Translations under genes and position numbers: made by a program
In this document: positions 22,540 to 24,086 of the stretch, piece by piece
Layout of the letters: the number at the start of each line of letters is the position of its first letter
Numbering within the stretch: the stretch's first letter is position 1
From: a virus
IMG/VR virus record: IMGVR_UViG_3300014501_000755
Span: 1-24,086 of that record
Length of the DNA: 24,086 nucleotides
Strand: one strand, 5' to 3'
Notes under the pieces: model-generated
Told to the model about the DNA's origin: nothing
Seen by the model: the letters and a program-made list of their open reading frames with translations, nothing else
The model's database searches: none

Positions 22540-22609
22540 ACCGGGGGGGGCACCGCGCGGCTTGGGTGATGCTTCACAATGGGCGGGCGCGGGAGTTAAG
22601 GTGGGGGGC

Positions 22610-23485
22610 ATGAGCCAGGTATTTGTCGGGCTGGATATCGGGGGGACGAAGATCATCGCGGCGGCGGCCGATGAGGATGGCAACATCCTCAGGCGCGAGC
22701 AGGCGTTGACTCCGCAGCCGCTGGCGGAGGGGCTGGCGCTGCTGGACCGGATGATCCGGACGGTCGCGGCGGGTGATCAAATCGCCGCCATGGGAGCGGG
22801 GGCGGGCGGGCCGCTGAATTGGGAGACGGGGGTGGTGTCGCCATTGCACCAGCCGGATTGGCGCGCGGTACCGCTCAAGGAGAGGATGGAAGCGAAGTAT
22901 GACTGCCGCTTTACCGTGGAGGTGGATACGAACGTGGCGGCGCTGGCGGAGTATCATCACGCGCCCGCTGGGCGGGATAGGCGGGATAAGCCCGGCAAGC
23001 TGCTCTATATTACCCTGAGTACGGGGATGGGCGGGGGCCTGGTCGTGGAGGGTGAGATCTATCGCGGCATGCAGGGGGAGCATCCCGAGGTGGGGCATCA
23101 ATCGGTGTCGTACCGGAGGGCGGAGCATGGCGCGGTCGCATGCCCGTGCGGGAGCACCGGGTGCCTGGAGGCGCTTGTCTCGGGGAGCGGCATCCGGCGC
23201 TTGTATGGGAAGGCTCCGGAGGCATTGAGGGCGCGGGAATGGGATGAGGTAACGTGGAACCTCGGGCAGGGATTGAGAAATCTGGCGGTGATTTATCTCC
23301 CGGATGTGATCGTGCTGGGCGGCGGGATAACTTATGGCGCGCGGGATACGCTGGTGCTGCCGGCGGCGCGGGTGATGCGGGAGCACCTGAAGATAGTGCC
23401 GCACCCGGAGGTGCGCATGAGCGCGCTGGGAGCGGACAATGTGGTGGAGGGGGCGATCCTGCTGGCGCTGCGCGACGGGCGATGA
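22610..23485 (+). CDS. ROK-family sugar kinase (glucokinase-like), 291 aa
   Basis: The start ATG at 22610 has a strong Shine-Dalgarno (AAGGTGGGG) just upstream; the longer ORF from 22562 has none. ROK motifs are in order: phosphate loop DIGGTK (9-14), catalytic Asp106 (VDTNVAAL), STGMGGGLVVEGEIYRG, the family zinc motif CPCGSTGC preceded by His, and a VLGGGI segment near the C-terminus. It would phosphorylate glucose or a related sugar using ATP. The length is normal and no residue is missing. I take this as the first host gene right of the element. Substrate is not determined. Confidence 0.9.
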   Translation: MSQVFVGLDIGGTKIIAAAADEDGNILRREQALTPQPLAEGLALLDRMIRTVAAGDQIAAMGAGAGGPLNWETGVVSPLHQPDWRAVPLKERMEAKYDCRFTVEVDTNVAALAEYHHAPAGRDRRDKPGKLLYITLSTGMGGGLVVEGEIYRGMQGEHPEVGHQSVSYRRAEHGAVACPCGSTGCLEALVSGSGIRRLYGKAPEALRAREWDEVTWNLGQGLRNLAVIYLPDVIVLGGGITYGARDTLVLPAARVMREHLKIVPHPEVRMSALGADNVVEGAILLALRDGR

Positions 23486-23597
23486 ATAGCGGCAAAGCGC
23501 TGCGTTCCGCGACGATTGGGGGCGTAAAAAACTCTTGTGTAAACCCGTATGGTTATGGTATTTATAGTTAATGCTAGAGAATAAGATTTTATCTGTT

Positions 23598-23634
23598 CCG
23601 CGGTGGCCGATCCCGGAAAATCGCGGGGTTTTAA
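23598..23634 (+). terminator. Weak terminator candidate after the ROK gene
   Basis: CCGCG (23598-23602) can pair with CGCGG (23622-23626), with a nested CCCG/CGGG alternative, followed by GGTTTT. The stem is short and the loop long, so this is only a candidate. It lies about 110 bp after the ROK stop. Confidence 0.3.
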
Positions 23635-23682
23635 CATGCTTGAAATATTATCGTCATGAAGGGCTGTCAGGATTCTAGGGCT

Positions 23683-23784
23683 ATGAATTGGCTGACTTTC
23701 CTACACTTTTACTTCACGGCGCTGTGTGCGGCGACGGCGGCGTGCCTTTTCTATATTGTCTGGCTGGTGTGGCACCGGCCGTAG
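23683..23784 (+). CDS. Candidate membrane microprotein, 33 aa
   Basis: ATG AAT TGG at 23683 opens a 33-residue reading frame that is almost entirely hydrophobic: aromatic start (NWLTFLHFYF), then LCAATAACLFYIVWLVW and a basic end HRP. This is a single membrane span with N-out or N-in topology undetermined. An in-frame ATG at 23656 would add nine residues. AGGG lies close before the ATG as a possible ribosome-binding site. Composition contrasts with the surrounding non-coding sequence. No homologue is recognised. Confidence 0.5.
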   Translation: MNWLTFLHFYFTALCAATAACLFYIVWLVWHRP

Positions 23785-24010
23785 GAGGGAAGCGGCCGCG
23801 AGGGTGTGGGCGAACCTGGATCACCCATGGCCCCGGCGAACAGGCGACGCGGATGGGGGCGGCGGAGGCGGGCGCTGGGGCGAGGAGGAGCGGGAGGCGA
23901 GGGAGCGAAAGGAGGGGGGCGTTTCACGCCGTTGAGCTTGCCGCGGCGGGAAGAAAATAAGCGTTTGATGGCGGCCGGGCTCGATTGCATGTCAAGGTGG
24001 GAGATCCGAA

Positions 24011-24086
24011 ATGAAGACGCGCTTATTCGACGAAACCGGGCGCCCGGTCTCCGAGGTGGGGCTGGGCTGCTGGCAATTGGGGGGAG
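24011..24086 (+). CDS. Aldo/keto reductase, N-terminal fragment (partial)
   Basis: Translation begins MKTRLFDETGRPVSEVGLGCWQLGG and runs off the right edge. The sequence S-E-V-G-L-G-C-W-Q-L-G-G is the first strand of the aldo/keto reductase (beta/alpha)8 barrel. Members reduce carbonyls with NADPH. AAGGTGGGAG lies eight to nine bases upstream as a good ribosome-binding site. The stretch 23785-24010 before it holds purine-rich non-coding sequence and nothing I can support as a gene. Confidence 0.8.
   Translation, partial: MKTRLFDETGRPVSEVGLGCWQLGG

Noticed and set aside
494-22560. Shared G-run plus CCGCGCGG at 494-508 and 22543-22560 as possible attachment sites
   Set aside because: The match is low-complexity, has a two-base indel and does not extend; an eight-base GC-only match is expected by chance in DNA this GC-rich.
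23688-23960. 90-codon plus-strand frame after the ROK gene
   Set aside because: It overlaps the better-supported membrane microprotein in another frame and becomes Gly/Ala/Arg-rich low complexity.
1-24086. tRNA, rRNA, CRISPR array or insertion sequence
   Set aside because: I saw no tRNA cloverleaf, rRNA segment, regular repeat-spacer array or transposase gene anywhere in the window.

Overview
The window shows a high-GC bacterial chromosome carrying a compact prophage-like element. Verrucomicrobiota is the most likely host. This is an inference from the truncated exported protein at the left edge, whose start resembles the autotransporter-associated beta-strand repeat proteins abundant in that phylum, and from the scarcity of Shine-Dalgarno sites in the element. 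No rRNA or other taxonomic marker is present.

Layout. 1-262 (minus) is the start of the exported repeat protein. 263-963 is mostly non-coding and rich in G-runs, with one plus-strand terminator. 964-1899 (minus) holds three small genes, one with a helix-turn-helix, transcribed divergently from a repressor with two XRE domains and an S24 autoprotease domain (2108-3016). From 3241 to 22539 every gene is on the plus strand and tightly packed. First comes a lysis block: lipoprotein, Pam3-gp28-like holin, GH108-like endolysin, a glycosyltransferase and a membrane coiled-coil protein. Next comes a phage Mu-type packaging and head block: winged helix, gp27-like small terminase, gp28-like large terminase, DUF935 portal, Mu I-type protease, a small charged protein, a decoration-like protein and the major capsid protein. 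Then follow the connector and tail genes: gp36-like protein, tail terminator with a chitobiase-type C-terminal domain, tail tube, two small tail or baseplate proteins, an SGNH-hydrolase fibre, and a hub-like protein with a long beta-repeat C-terminus. Two small genes close the block. Cellular genes resume with a ROK sugar kinase (22610-23485), a membrane microprotein and the start of an aldo/keto reductase.

How it works together: the S24 repressor would hold the late operon silent until DNA damage. The late genes would then build a Mu-like capsid with a headful-type motor and lyse the cell. What is missing is notable: no integrase, no MuA/MuB transposase, no replication genes, no MuF protein, no tail sheath and no recognisable tape-measure protein, although apparently cellular genes flank both sides. 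The element is therefore a decayed prophage, a satellite, or a domesticated particle such as a gene transfer agent. The sequence alone does not decide between these.

Two sequence-level signals stand out. A strand-biased hexamer ACTTA(C/T) recurs along the coding strand in all three codon frames and directly before several start codons. Intercistronic hairpins lie on both sides of the decoration-capsid gene pair.
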